Below are positions 34,316 through 43,470 of a stretch of DNA of 64,000 bases, in pieces. Position 1 is the stretch's first letter; the number at the start of each line of letters is the position of its first letter. This DNA is from an uncultured Clostridia bacterium. GTDB lineage: Bacteria > Bacillota > Clostridia > Christensenellales > Borkfalkiaceae. The notes beneath the pieces were generated by a model, which saw nothing but the letters and a program-made list of their open reading frames with translations, was not told the origin of the DNA and did not search any database. A program made the translations under genes and the position numbers. The DNA lies in the NCBI GenBank assembly GCA_934278995.1, contig CAKQWM010000002.1, positions 148,789-212,788 of the forward strand, given 5' to 3'.

Positions 34316-35356
34316 ATGAAACTTACTTTTCGTTGGTACGGGGAAAAAGATTGTATTCCTCTTAATTACGTCAGACAAATACAGGGTATGACGGGTGTCG
34401 TTACGGCTGTTTACGACGTACCAGTCGGCGAAGTGTGGGAAACGGAAAAAATCGCGCGGCTTAAAAAATTATGCGACGAGCAGAATCTTCAGATGGAAGT
34501 AATCGAATCCGTTCCCGTTCACGAGGATATAAAACTCGGAAAACCTTCCAAAGACAGGTTAATCGCAAACTACGCGCAAACCATACGTAATCTCGGCAAA
34601 ATCGGCGTAAAATGTATTTGCTACAACTTTATGCCCGTTTTCGACTGGTTCCGTACCGACTTGCGGTACAAACACGAGGACGGATCCTTTAGTCTCGGTT
34701 ATAAGCAGGAAGATTTCGCAAAACTCGACAAACGCAATTTACGTTTGCCCGGGTGGGACGAAAGTTATACGCCGGATAAACTAAACGGCTTACTTGCGGA
34801 ATATTCCGGTATGACGCACGAAAAATTATTTGACAATCTTGTTTATTTTCTTAACGGAATAATGCCCGCTTGCAACGAAACCGGCATCAATATGGCAATC
34901 CATCCGGACGATCCGCCCTGGGATATTTTCGATTTACCGCGTATCGTCGGGCGTGAAAGCGATTACGATAAATTGTTCGCCGCCGTTCCCGATCCGCATA
35001 ACGGAATTACTTTTTGTACGGGTAGTCTCGGCGCGGGGCGGTTTAACGATTTACCGAAAATGGCTGAAAAGTACGTCGATCGCATCTATTTTGCCCATTT
35101 ACGGCAGTTAAAATTTGTAAACGACACCGATTTTTACGAAAACGGACATCGCACCGAGGACGGCAACGTGGATATTTACGCCATTGTGCGCGCCTTGGTA
35201 AAGGGCGGGTTTAACGGTTATCTCCGCCCCGATCACGGCAGAAACGTTTGGGGCGAGGACGCTAAGCCCGGATACGGGCTATACGACAGAGCGCTCGGGG
35301 CGGCTTATCTTCTCGGGCTTTTCGAAGCGGTTACGAAAGATTTAAAAAATACTTGA
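34316..35356 (+). CDS. uxuA: D-mannonate dehydratase
   Basis: A 346-residue UxuA of family length. Typical segments are MKLTFRWYGEKD, MAIHPDDPPW (metal ligand His-x-Asp pair) near residue 195, FCTGSLG and RPDHGR near the C-terminus. It is a metal-dependent enzyme (Fe/Mn) that converts D-mannonate to 2-keto-3-deoxy-D-gluconate in glucuronate catabolism. It follows the paired oxidoreductases and precedes the SDR gene expected to act as mannonate oxidoreductase. KDG kinase and KDPG aldolase are not in the window. AAGGTG precedes the ATG. Confidence 0.95.
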   Translation: MKLTFRWYGEKDCIPLNYVRQIQGMTGVVTAVYDVPVGEVWETEKIARLKKLCDEQNLQMEVIESVPVHEDIKLGKPSKDRLIANYAQTIRNLGKIGVKCICYNFMPVFDWFRTDLRYKHEDGSFSLGYKQEDFAKLDKRNLRLPGWDESYTPDKLNGLLAEYSGMTHEKLFDNLVYFLNGIMPACNETGINMAIHPDDPPWDIFDLPRIVGRESDYDKLFAAVPDPHNGITFCTGSLGAGRFNDLPKMAEKYVDRIYFAHLRQLKFVNDTDFYENGHRTEDGNVDIYAIVRALVKGGFNGYLRPDHGRNVWGEDAKPGYGLYDRALGAAYLLGLFEAVTKDLKNT

Positions 35357-35373
35357 TAGCGAGGCTTAATATT

Positions 35374-36207
35374 ATGTACAAAGTTCCTTTCAGAGTCGAT
35401 TTAAGCGACAAAGTGGCGGTTATCACCGGCGCCGGCGGTATTATCTGCGGTGAATTTGCAAAAGCCCTTGCGGAATGCGGAGCAAAGGTCGCTCTTCTCG
35501 ACGTAAATTACGACGCGGCGAAAAAAAACGCCGATATAATAGGCGAAAACGCGCTCGCAATAAGGTGTAATTGTCTTGACAAAGCAAGCATAACCGAAGC
35601 GTACGAAACGGTTACGGCTAACCTTGGAGAGGTGAATCTGCTCATTAACGGAGCGGGAGGAAACAATCCGAAGGCTACCACCGATAACGAAATCATGACG
35701 CCCGATTTGTCGGGGGTAAAAGACTTTTTCGCTCTTGACGAAAGCGGTCTTAAATTCGTTTTCGATTTAAACGTAACTTCCATGTTTCTGGTAACGCAGG
35801 TTTTTGCGAAGGCAATGATAAAAACGGGCGGAAACATTATAAACATATCGTCGATGAACGCTTTCAGACCTTTGACTAAAATACCCGCGTATTCGGCGGC
35901 GAAAGCGGGCGTAAGCAATTTTACCGAATGGCTTGCCGTTCATTTTGCGCCTTGCAACATTCGTTGTAACGCAATCGCCCCGGGGTTTTTCGTTACCAAC
36001 CAGAACCGTAATCTTTTGTATAACGAAGACGGCACGCCTACTGCCCGCACGGGTAAAATTCTGGCGGCGACGCCTATGAAAAAGTTCGGTGAGATAAGCG
36101 ACCTTATAGGCTGTTTATTGTGGCTTTCCGACGACGAAGCAAGCGGTTTCGTAACGGGAACGGTTATACCGGTTGACGGCGGATTCAACGCGTATTCCGG
36201 GGTTTAA
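35374..36207 (+). CDS. SDR-family D-mannonate oxidoreductase-like
   Basis: A 277-residue short-chain dehydrogenase. The cofactor loop reads TGAGGIICG, a variant of TGxxxGxG, followed by a D that favours NAD. The catalytic YxxxK is YSAAK near residue 170 and the NG/S motif is present. The C-terminus ends in DGGFNAYSGV. I chose the ATG at 35374 with a GCGAGG site; an upstream TTG (35353) is unlikely. Next to uxuA, it is likely the SDR-type mannonate oxidoreductase (UxuB equivalent) reducing fructuronate to mannonate. Gluconate 5-dehydrogenase-type activity is an alternative. Confidence 0.85.
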   Translation: MYKVPFRVDLSDKVAVITGAGGIICGEFAKALAECGAKVALLDVNYDAAKKNADIIGENALAIRCNCLDKASITEAYETVTANLGEVNLLINGAGGNNPKATTDNEIMTPDLSGVKDFFALDESGLKFVFDLNVTSMFLVTQVFAKAMIKTGGNIINISSMNAFRPLTKIPAYSAAKAGVSNFTEWLAVHFAPCNIRCNAIAPGFFVTNQNRNLLYNEDGTPTARTGKILAATPMKKFGEISDLIGCLLWLSDDEASGFVTGTVIPVDGGFNAYSGV

Positions 36208-36242
36208 AAAAACCGAATCATAAAAAACACAGGAGATATAAA

Positions 36243-37007
36243 ATGGAAATAGGTGTTAATCTTTTTTCAATACGTAATTTAATTTCTACGCCGGAAGATT
36301 GCGAAAAAACTTTTAAAACGCTTAAAAACCTCGGCGTTTCTTACGTTCAGTACTCGGGCGGACCATATAACGAAGATTTGTTGCGAAAATGCTCGAAAAT
36401 TCTTCCCGTAGTGCTAACCCACGTACCCATGGACAGAATTTTACAAGAGCCTGAAAGGCTATGCGAAGAACATAAAACCTTCGGTTGCAAAAACATAGGG
36501 CTTGGAATGATGCCCGTAGAAACCATAAAAGACGAAGAAAAGTGTAAAAAAACCATTGCCATGCTTAACGAATCGGGTAAAATTATGCGTGAAAACGGTT
36601 GCAAATTATTTTATCATTTTCACCACTTCGAGTTTTACAAGTTTTCCGACGGCACGCGCATCGTCGATTACATAATCGAAAACTGCCCGTACGTTAATTT
36701 TACGGCGGACACCTACTGGATTCAGTACGGCGGTTCGAGCGTTTTGGAATATCTTGCGAAAATGAAAGGAAGAATAGAGTGCGTACATCTTAAAGATTAC
36801 AAAATAGAAATAAACGAAAAAGGCGATTTCGCTCCGATTTTCGCTCCGCTTTCTAAAGGTAATCAAAATTACGGGGATATCGTAAAAGTCGCCAAAGAAA
36901 ACGGCGCGAAATACTTCCTTATCGAACAAGACAACGCGGCAAAAACGGAAAACCCGATGGGACAAATTGAAATAAGCGTAAAAGCCGCGCTCGGCTGGAA
37001 TTTTTAA
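36243..37007 (+). CDS. sugar phosphate isomerase/epimerase (TIM barrel) 2
   Basis: A 254-residue TIM barrel of the same superfamily as the 30992 protein, but only distantly similar. Metal-site residues include FHHFEF, NFTADTYWIQYGG, VHLKD and IEQDN, in the order seen in inosose dehydratase/isomerase-type proteins. It is the last gene of the uronate operon, with an AGGAG site 9 bases before the ATG. Confidence 0.85.
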   Translation: MEIGVNLFSIRNLISTPEDCEKTFKTLKNLGVSYVQYSGGPYNEDLLRKCSKILPVVLTHVPMDRILQEPERLCEEHKTFGCKNIGLGMMPVETIKDEEKCKKTIAMLNESGKIMRENGCKLFYHFHHFEFYKFSDGTRIVDYIIENCPYVNFTADTYWIQYGGSSVLEYLAKMKGRIECVHLKDYKIEINEKGDFAPIFAPLSKGNQNYGDIVKVAKENGAKYFLIEQDNAAKTENPMGQIEISVKAALGWNF

Positions 37008-37065
37008 CGGATATATTTTTCGGCGTTATATGATGATTTAACATATCTTAAATTTACGCAAAAAA

Positions 37066-37106
37066 GCCTGAAAACCGACCTATAAGCCCGTTTTTAAGGT
37101 TTTTTG
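37066..37106 (+). terminator. terminator with palindrome at its tip
   Basis: CCTGAAAACCG pairs with CGTTTTTAAGG. The palindrome GACCTATAAGCCCG forms the apex (37077-37090), and a T run follows. Confidence 0.8.
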
Positions 37107-37134
37107 AACGTCGGCATCAAGCCGATATACAATA

Positions 37135-37173
37135 AAAAGGTAAGCGACTTAACTTAGTCGTTTACCTTTTTTA
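37135..37173. terminator. bidirectional terminator between converging operons
   Basis: AAAGGTAAGCGACT pairs with AGTCGTTTACCTTT with one G-T pair. T runs are present on the plus strand and A-rich sequence on the other side serves the minus operon. Confidence 0.85.
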
Positions 37174-37336
37174 ATTGTTATTTAACCACTGTTTTTATGA
37201 GAAAATCGATTGCTTGTTTATGATAAGACTGCTTTCTTTTTGTTTTTGAAAACGCCGTTTTTATTTTAAAGAACGACTGTTTTTTATAATAGCAACGCTC
37301 GTTTTATATTAGATTATTTGTTTTTTACGGCTTGAA

Positions 37337-37975
37337 TTAAAAAAATTCTTCTTCCAACATAGCGCAAAGGGCGTGATAGACGGGCAGGTGAAGTTCTTGG
37401 GTTTTGTAAGTTTCCGTTTCGGGTACTTTTATAGTAACGTCGCACAAGTCGGATAACTTACTTTCTTTTTTCCCTGTAAGCGCTATCGTTTTCAAGCCCA
37501 TGGCTTTGGCAAGCGTCGCCGCCAGAACACAGTTTTCGCTGTTGCCGGACGTGGATAAAGTTAAAAGAGCGTCGCCGCTGTTTGCCAAACCGTAAAGTTG
37601 CTGAGAGAACGCGCATAGGGGATCTTTATCGTTGGAAAAAGCCGTCGTAAGCGACGGGTGCGACGTTAAAGAAATCGCGCGCAAACTGCCCTCTAAAACG
37701 CCTTGAAGTCGGTTTCCCTCATCGCCGAAAGACGATAGTTTTTCATATAAAACTTGGTCTATAGGTCGGTTTTTCCTGAATTTTTTCATAAGTTCTCCGA
37801 CTATATGTTCGCAGTCGGCGGCGCTTCCCCCGTTACCGCAAACCAAAAGTTTATTGCCGGTTTTATAAACGTTTTCCAAAATAAAATAAGCGTCTGAAAT
37901 TCGGTTTTTAACTTCGGACAAAACGGGATAGCGGTCAATCAAATCGTTTAAAACGGTTAAAGTATCAGGTTTCAA
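37337..37975 (-). CDS. SIS-domain phosphosugar isomerase (GmhA-like)
   Basis: A 212-residue SIS protein. The sugar-phosphate loop reads CGNGGSAADCEHIVGEL and a second loop LSTSGNSENC, as in sedoheptulose-7-phosphate isomerases (GmhA) and related enzymes. I chose a TTG start at 37975: AAAGGAG lies nine bases before it, and it follows the ROK stop by one base. An ATG at 38011 gives a 224-residue form overlapping the ROK gene by 35 bases and lacks a good site. Its product likely isomerises a phosphosugar made by the kinase. Confidence 0.8.
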   Translation of the reverse strand: MKPDTLTVLNDLIDRYPVLSEVKNRISDAYFILENVYKTGNKLLVCGNGGSAADCEHIVGELMKKFRKNRPIDQVLYEKLSSFGDEGNRLQGVLEGSLRAISLTSHPSLTTAFSNDKDPLCAFSQQLYGLANSGDALLTLSTSGNSENCVLAATLAKAMGLKTIALTGKKESKLSDLCDVTIKVPETETYKTQELHLPVYHALCAMLEEEFF

Positions 37976-37976
37976 T

Positions 37977-38924
37977 TTAATAATCTCCTTTGGCGACGGA
38001 AAGCGCCGCAACGTCGCCTATATTTTCGCTAAGTTTTGCGGGAAGAATTTTCACTTTTTCAAGACTTGATAAAAGACATTCCTGTTTCATAACGGTTATG
38101 GCTTCGGGATACAATAAATCGTGCGCGCGCATATATATACCGCCTATTACTATCGTATCGAGGTTCAATAAATCGATCAAAATGCTCACGGCGCGCCCGA
38201 GCATCCGCCCGCTTTTTTTATAAACGGCTTTGCAAAAAGCGTTACCCCGTCTTGCGTATTCAGCCATGGTTTTTGCTGAAACTTCGTCGTTCACCGCCGA
38301 TAAAAAATCATCGTAAGATTGTTTTAAAGATTTGCGCGTTTTCATAATATCCGCAAGCCGTACCATACCGGAGCCGCTGCAATAACCTTCGCAAGAGCCT
38401 TTTTTTCTATAACCTTCGGGACCTTTGTCGGTAAGGCGTACGTGTCCGATTTCGCCCGCATTGTCACACGCGCCGCTGTAAAGTTTGCCGTCTAATATAA
38501 GCCCTGCGCCGAAGCCCGTGCCGAAAGTTAAAAACGCCATATTTTTTGAACCTTTTCCCGCGCCGTATTTCCATTCGGCAACGGCGCAGGCGTCGGCGTC
38601 GTTTTTTAAACGCGTCGGAATACCGAATTTATTTTGGAAATATTCTACCACTTTTACGCCGTCCCATTTCGGCAAAGAAGGAGGACGCATTACGACGCCG
38701 TTTTTACTGTCTAAAGGACCTCCGCAACTTACGCCTATGCCCCGAAGGGGGTAATCCGATTTTACTTTTTCTATAAAAGCAGAAAATCTTTCGAGTATTC
38801 TATAAGGTTCGCCGTCGAGGGTTAAAAAATAGTCCTTTTTGATAATTTCCGGTTTATCGGCTTTGATTTTTCCGAGTGTTGCGGCGCACTTCGTACCGCC
38901 TATATCAAGTCCTATATAATACAT
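37977..38924 (-). CDS. ROK family sugar kinase
   Basis: A 315-residue ROK kinase. Phosphate loop 1 is DIGGTK at residues 7-12 and the catalytic Asp sits in LKNDADACAVAEW near residue 111. The ATP-binding TFGTGFGAGLI segment is intact. The usual ROK zinc site (GHxx...CxCGxxGCxE) is degraded to GHVRLTDKG ... GSCEGYCSGSG, keeping His and fewer Cys. Substrate may be glucose, a hexosamine or mannose. It lies between GH2 and SIS genes, so it likely phosphorylates the released monosaccharide. Confidence 0.87.
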   Translation of the reverse strand: MYYIGLDIGGTKCAATLGKIKADKPEIIKKDYFLTLDGEPYRILERFSAFIEKVKSDYPLRGIGVSCGGPLDSKNGVVMRPPSLPKWDGVKVVEYFQNKFGIPTRLKNDADACAVAEWKYGAGKGSKNMAFLTFGTGFGAGLILDGKLYSGACDNAGEIGHVRLTDKGPEGYRKKGSCEGYCSGSGMVRLADIMKTRKSLKQSYDDFLSAVNDEVSAKTMAEYARRGNAFCKAVYKKSGRMLGRAVSILIDLLNLDTIVIGGIYMRAHDLLYPEAITVMKQECLLSSLEKVKILPAKLSENIGDVAALSVAKGDY

Positions 38925-41192
38925 TCAGTCCTCTTTAAATTCATATCCGACTTTTTTCATCGCCGTAAGATATTTTTTATAATCTATATTTTTAATAGCA
39001 GTGTGAAAGTGGTTTTTGTAATTTATCCCGTCCGACTCCCACTCGATAAGGTAAAATATTTTATCGTCTTTTGAAACATCCAATTCTTTTATTTCATTTG
39101 CGGTAAAAGCGTCTATCGTCGCTTCGCCTTCGCAAACGCAAAAGTCGGCGTATAGGTCGGTTATCCGATATTTTACCTTCCTTTTTTCGTCGTAATCGTT
39201 CACGCCGTATAAAACGACTTTACCGCTAACTTCGTTCATGATAAGACTTAACGGACGTTGCGCGGTTTTTATATAGAAGTAGGCTAACTTTTTTTCAAAA
39301 TAATAGTCGATAACCGCGTCCGAAACTTGAGGCCATCCGTCTAAAAGATTCCACCAGATAATACCGCCGTTACGGTTTCGCCGCGTTCTGAAAGATTCGA
39401 TAAAAAATTTAAGCGCTTCCGCCTGCGAAATCCGACTTGCTTTTGAAAAATCTTCTATATTGTCGAAAGTTTCGCCGAAAAGAGTTTTTACCTGTTCCGC
39501 CATAAGCCGTATGCGGTAAGCGTAAGGGGAAGAATAATCGTCTTTTACCGAGGTTGCGTGGCAAAGATATTCTTTCGTCGGGTTTCCGTCGTCTTTAAAA
39601 ATCGGGTAAACGCTTTTCAAAAACTTTTTAAGCGATTTCGGCGACGGACAGCCCTGGTAGCCTATTTCGGAAGCAAAATAAGTTTCGTTCGTTGCGTAAA
39701 AAGGGTTTTTAAAGTAATCGCGCGCGCCCCACAAATGATCTTCCGCAAGGAAGGTTTGCGATTTTTCAGACTTTTTTATAAACTTCGGGCTTAAATAAGG
39801 CGAACTCGGTAAATAAGGCTGATCCGACAATCTTTTTACCGCCGAAGTGATAATTTTTCTCGTAATAACGTTCTCGTTGGGATCGAGGTGAAAAGGATTC
39901 CAGTCCCGCGCGGCGTTGTCGCACTCGTTATCCCCGCAAAAAAGACATACGGAAGGATGGTTTCTCAGCCGTTTTATCTGGTATTCGGCTTCCGCTTTTA
40001 TATTTTTTAAAAACTTTTTCGACTGCGGATAGGTTGCGCAAGCCATCATAAAGTCCTGCCACACGATAAGTCCGTATTCGTCGCACAAATCGTAAAATTC
40101 GTCGCTTTCGTAAACGCCTCCTCCCCAGCATCTAAGAAGATTACAATTAAGATCAACGGCGGCTTCGAGGGCTTTTTTCGTTTTTTCTTCGTCAAAATGA
40201 TATAAAGCGTCGGTAGGAACCCAATTCGCGCCCAGAACGAACACTTTTTTGTCGTTTAAGATAAATTCAAATTTTCCTCCGTCGCATACCGTTTCGGAAG
40301 ATAAAAGTTTAATTTTTCTTATTCCGTATCTGACGGTTTTTTCGATGACTTTGCAATCGTATGATACCGAAACGCTTACGGAATACAAGTTTTGCTCGCC
40401 GTAACCTCTTACGTTCCAAAAATAAGGTTTTTGGATAAAACCGCCGAGTTCGGCTTTATTTCCGTTAAAAGCCGATTGAAAAGAAAACACGCTGTCTTTG
40501 CAAACACCCTTTACGGATATTTTGCCGTCGGGTATCGTACCGTTTACGGTTACGAAAAATTTCAGATACACTCCGTCGTTATTAAAATCGGAAGATATGC
40601 GTACGTCTTCGATTTCGGGTTTATATTCCTTTATAACGACGTCCTTCCAGATTCCTCCGAGCGTAAAACGGGGAAATATGTCCCAACCGAACGAGTAAGG
40701 CGATTTCCGCACGTTCATGCTTTCCTGATTATAGTCGAGCGTTTTTACTACCGGCGGATATTTTTTGCCTTCCGTAACAGACGGCAAAATATGAATCAAA
40801 AGTTCGTTGTTTTTCTTTTTTACGTTTTTGAGGGCAAACGAAAAAGGTATAAACATATTGTTTGTTTCGCCGATTTTTTTGCCGTTTATAAAAACTTCCG
40901 AAACGGTATCGACGCCGTTCAGTATAAGTACGGGCTTATAAAGGTCGCAGTCAAAATAAGTAAAATAAAACTGATGGTAGTTTTCGTATTTTTGATAATC
41001 CCAGCAATTAGTCGAAAAATAAGGGGCTTTTTCGACGCCGTTTTTATATAAAACGTCTTCAAATATCGCGGGGATTTCAGTTTTAAGCAAAAGCCCGTCC
41101 GCGTCGGCGCGTTTTAAAGCGTTTACGGTCGAAAATTCGTTCGGAGCAAGTTCTTTTTCGGTGACGAATAAATGCCAACGGTTTATAAGCAT
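38925..41192 (-). CDS. GH2 family beta-mannosidase-like glycosidase
   Basis: A 755-residue cytoplasmic enzyme (no signal peptide). The N-terminal jelly roll, immunoglobulin-like domain and TIM barrel of GH2 are recognisable. The acid/base Glu is in GDNECD near residue 420 and the nucleophile Glu in FASEIGYQG near 520, matching the layout of bacterial beta-mannosidases. NLLRCWGGGVYE and YGLIVWQDFMMACATYP are typical of that subgroup. It would release mannose or a similar sugar from short oligosaccharides brought in by the transporter. It starts a minus-strand operon with ROK and SIS genes, one base before the ROK start. The coding strand contains a palindrome-like TCGGCGTATAGGTCGGTTA (39144-39162). 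Confidence 0.88.
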   Translation of the reverse strand: MLINRWHLFVTEKELAPNEFSTVNALKRADADGLLLKTEIPAIFEDVLYKNGVEKAPYFSTNCWDYQKYENYHQFYFTYFDCDLYKPVLILNGVDTVSEVFINGKKIGETNNMFIPFSFALKNVKKKNNELLIHILPSVTEGKKYPPVVKTLDYNQESMNVRKSPYSFGWDIFPRFTLGGIWKDVVIKEYKPEIEDVRISSDFNNDGVYLKFFVTVNGTIPDGKISVKGVCKDSVFSFQSAFNGNKAELGGFIQKPYFWNVRGYGEQNLYSVSVSVSYDCKVIEKTVRYGIRKIKLLSSETVCDGGKFEFILNDKKVFVLGANWVPTDALYHFDEEKTKKALEAAVDLNCNLLRCWGGGVYESDEFYDLCDEYGLIVWQDFMMACATYPQSKKFLKNIKAEAEYQIKRLRNHPSVCLFCGDNECDNAARDWNPFHLDPNENVITRKIITSAVKRLSDQPYLPSSPYLSPKFIKKSEKSQTFLAEDHLWGARDYFKNPFYATNETYFASEIGYQGCPSPKSLKKFLKSVYPIFKDDGNPTKEYLCHATSVKDDYSSPYAYRIRLMAEQVKTLFGETFDNIEDFSKASRISQAEALKFFIESFRTRRNRNGGIIWWNLLDGWPQVSDAVIDYYFEKKLAYFYIKTAQRPLSLIMNEVSGKVVLYGVNDYDEKRKVKYRITDLYADFCVCEGEATIDAFTANEIKELDVSKDDKIFYLIEWESDGINYKNHFHTAIKNIDYKKYLTAMKKVGYEFKED

Positions 41193-41325
41193 CGTTATAT
41201 TACCTTTATCAAGACTTTTTACACTATAATACTACCACGCCGACAGACTTAATTCTACAACGAAAATCGGTAAAACTATGCAGATTATAAGATTATACTT
41301 TAAAAATTTCAATATTTAAAAATAT

Positions 41326-41354
41326 TTGACACCCATATCGGCGTGAATTATAAT
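41326..41354 (+). promoter_or_regulatory. consensus promoter giving a leaderless AraC mRNA
   Basis: TTGACA (41326-41331) and TATAAT (41349-41354) are 17 bases apart. The expected start point is about 41361, which coincides with the ATG of the AraC gene. Confidence 0.8.
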
Positions 41355-41360
41355 AGAGTC

Positions 41361-42179
41361 ATGAAAACAAAAAACATACAACAAATAGAACTATCGTCGT
41401 ATGAAAGCAAAAAAGCGGATATTTTCGTCAGTAAAAAATATTTAACGAAAGACTATCCTCTGCATTGCCATAATCATTTTGAGATGGAGTTTATTCTTTC
41501 GGGAGAGGCGGAAGAAAACATAAACGGCAGATCGGTCGGGGTAAAAAAGGGGACGCTTTACGTTTTAAAGCCGTCAGACTATCACGCCGTCAAAATAATA
41601 TCGCCGTTGAACCTCGTAACCGTTTCTTTCGATTATCGGGTATTTCCGAAATCTTTTTTGCAATACTTCTGCACCGAAGCGTCTCCTTTCGTTTTTCAGA
41701 CAAAAGAGGAGGAATTCGATACCTATAAAGTTTTATTCGAACTTCTTTACGACGAATATAAAATCAGCGAGGAAATTACCGCGTGCGCATTAACCGTTGT
41801 TTTTGAAAAACTAAAAAGGCTTTCGGCGTTTAAAGACGATTCGGAACTTGTCAAAAGGGAGCAAATCCTTGACGCCGTAAGTTACGTAAATCTTCATTTT
41901 AACGAGAACCCGTCGCTGAAAAGCGTTGCGGATTTAGTCTGTTATACGCCCGAATATTTAAGCGGATTGTTCAAAAAAGCAACGGGAAAGACGTTTACGC
42001 AATATCTAAAAACGGTAAAAATCGAAAACGCAAAAAAACTTCTGACGCTCGAAGGCTTATCCGTCGCGGAAATCTGCTTTAAATGCGGTTTCGGTTCGGT
42101 CAGTAATTTTAACCGCGTTTTCAAAACGGTAACAAACACCGTCCCGTCGGAGTACCGGAAAAACAAAAAAGCCCGATAA
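41361..42179 (+). CDS. AraC-family transcriptional regulator 2 (probably leaderless)
   Basis: A 272-residue regulator. The cupin domain has the HCHNHFEMEFILSG motif near residue 40. The C-terminal double helix-turn-helix is PSLKSVADLVCYTPEYLSGLFK and VAEICFKCGFGSVSNFNRVFK. An upstream GTG at 41343 lies within the promoter region, so I chose ATG at 41361. No ribosome binding site precedes it, and the -10 box ends six bases before the ATG. It is divergent from the GH2-ROK-SIS operon and is the likely regulator of it. Confidence 0.88.
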   Translation: MKTKNIQQIELSSYESKKADIFVSKKYLTKDYPLHCHNHFEMEFILSGEAEENINGRSVGVKKGTLYVLKPSDYHAVKIISPLNLVTVSFDYRVFPKSFLQYFCTEASPFVFQTKEEEFDTYKVLFELLYDEYKISEEITACALTVVFEKLKRLSAFKDDSELVKREQILDAVSYVNLHFNENPSLKSVADLVCYTPEYLSGLFKKATGKTFTQYLKTVKIENAKKLLTLEGLSVAEICFKCGFGSVSNFNRVFKTVTNTVPSEYRKNKKAR

Positions 42180-42190
42180 GGGCTTCGTTC
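42168..42190 (+). terminator. short hairpin at the end of AraC gene 2
   Basis: AAGCCC and GGGCTT pair around GATAA, which contains the stop codon. T-rich sequence follows but is interrupted, so efficiency is doubtful. Confidence 0.5.
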
Positions 42191-42329
42191 TTGATTTGTA
42201 TTCCGATACTTTCGTATCGTTTTGCGGTAACCAAGTATGCGTTCTCGCATACCTATTATAAAATGCACCTTATATAGAACGTATTTTAAATTCCTGCGAG
42301 TAGTTTTTGGTTTTTCTTGACGTAAAATA

Positions 42330-42392
42330 AACGCCCCGCCTAAAGTGTCTGAACTTTTTGGTTCGTTCACGGTGACGATGGGGCGTTTTTTG
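42330..42392. terminator. convergent terminator between two AraC genes
   Basis: AACGCCCC and GGGGCGTT enclose a 42-base loop with an internal GTTCACGGTGAC hairpin. A T run follows on the plus strand. Confidence 0.7.
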
Positions 42393-42405
42393 CTTGATAA
42401 TTTTA

Positions 42406-43254
42406 TTATAAACCGTCGATTTCGTGGTTTTCTTTGCTTTTCCTCAGGGCGGAAGGGGACATGCCGGTGAGGGCTTTTATGCATTTTGAAAGATACTTAG
42501 GATCGCCGAAAGACAAAACGTCTGCGATTTTTCCGAGAGTGTAATCCGTGTTTATTACCAGCGTGCAGGCGTAATTTATTTTGTTATAGGAGAAGTATTT
42601 TAAAGGACTTGTATGGTATTCCTCCGTAAACAGCCTTTCGATATGAGATTTGCTCAGGTTCAGCGCGTGGGATATATCGTCCAAGGTAATTTTTTGAGCA
42701 ATGTTTTCATCAAGGTAATTTTTGATGAGTTCCGACATTTTCAGGGGAGTATCGACGTAGCGGTAATCGTGCGGTTTGATTCTTTGCACTATTTCAAGGG
42801 ATTTACACATAATATCGTCGAGAGGCAGTTTTTCTTCGCCGCAAAGAAGGAAGATTTTTTCAAATATATCGCTCGTATTGATTTTTCGTATCAGAACGCT
42901 TTCCGAAAGCCCGAAAGAAGAAACGAGATTGTCAACGAAAGAGCCGTGCAGAACGAGAAACTGCTTCGTATAGGGCTGTTTTTTGTCCGCATAGTAGGTG
43001 TGTTTCTGTAGTTTGTTCAAAAAATAAGTATCCCCCGCGGATACCTCGTATCTGTCGGTTTCGGTTTCTATGTAACCTTTTCCGTCTATTACGTACTCGA
43101 ATACGTAGTTGTTCCAAAGTCTGTTTTTCGAGAGGTTATGGACAATGCGATAGGAAGGATTCGGATTGGTTTGCCCCGCAAGCATAACGTCGAAAAAGCC
43201 GTTGTTACTCAAAGTGCGGTAATGTATGGCTTCTCCCATCGAATTATAGTACAT
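42406..43254 (-). CDS. AraC-family transcriptional regulator 3
   Basis: A 282-residue regulator. The sensor half (about 30-160) is cupin-like. The C-terminal HTH pair is ITLDDISHALNLSKSHIERLFTEEYHTSPLKY and IADVLSFGDPKYLSKCIKALTGMSPS. It is divergent from the transporter operon starting at 43471 and is the likely activator of it. Its ligand is probably a sugar delivered by that transporter, which is inference. Confidence 0.9.
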   Translation of the reverse strand: MYYNSMGEAIHYRTLSNNGFFDVMLAGQTNPNPSYRIVHNLSKNRLWNNYVFEYVIDGKGYIETETDRYEVSAGDTYFLNKLQKHTYYADKKQPYTKQFLVLHGSFVDNLVSSFGLSESVLIRKINTSDIFEKIFLLCGEEKLPLDDIMCKSLEIVQRIKPHDYRYVDTPLKMSELIKNYLDENIAQKITLDDISHALNLSKSHIERLFTEEYHTSPLKYFSYNKINYACTLVINTDYTLGKIADVLSFGDPKYLSKCIKALTGMSPSALRKSKENHEIDGL

Positions 43255-43392
43255 CTAAGTTACCTCGCGTTAACTTTGTTCTACGTTCATTTTAACACGT
43301 TTGCGGTTAAATTTCAACCCAAAAACATACGATTTTCGCAAAAAATTAACAAAAATGAGAAGATTTTACCCCTATTTGGATAATATTATATG

Positions 43393-43421
43393 TTGCGTCG
43401 CTTTGCCACAGGTGATATAAT
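43393..43421 (+). promoter_or_regulatory. promoter of transporter operon
   Basis: TTGCGT (43393-43398) and TATAAT (43416-43421) are 17 bases apart. A palindrome copy (TAATCGACCTATAAGAACG) begins at the -10 box, 43418. Confidence 0.7.
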
Positions 43422-43442
43422 CGACCTATAAGAACGTTTATA
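43418..43442 (-). repeat. dispersed palindrome copy at a promoter
   Basis: ATCGACCTATAAGAACGTTTAT overlaps the -10 box of the transporter promoter. It is the only copy found in a promoter and could be a chance overlap. Confidence 0.4.
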
Positions 43443-43470
43443 TCAAAATCATTATCGAGCGGAGGAAAAT

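Larger units (their letters stand above)
37008..37336. other. convergent intergenic region with two terminators
   Basis: The 329-base space between converging operons holds two hairpin terminators and a copy of the dispersed palindrome. The remaining part (37175-37336) is T-rich and AT-rich with no recognisable gene. Confidence 0.6.

Noticed and set aside
41343..41360. GTG start of the second AraC gene at 41343
   Set aside because: It lies upstream of the expected transcription start and just before the -10 box, so it would not be in the main transcript.
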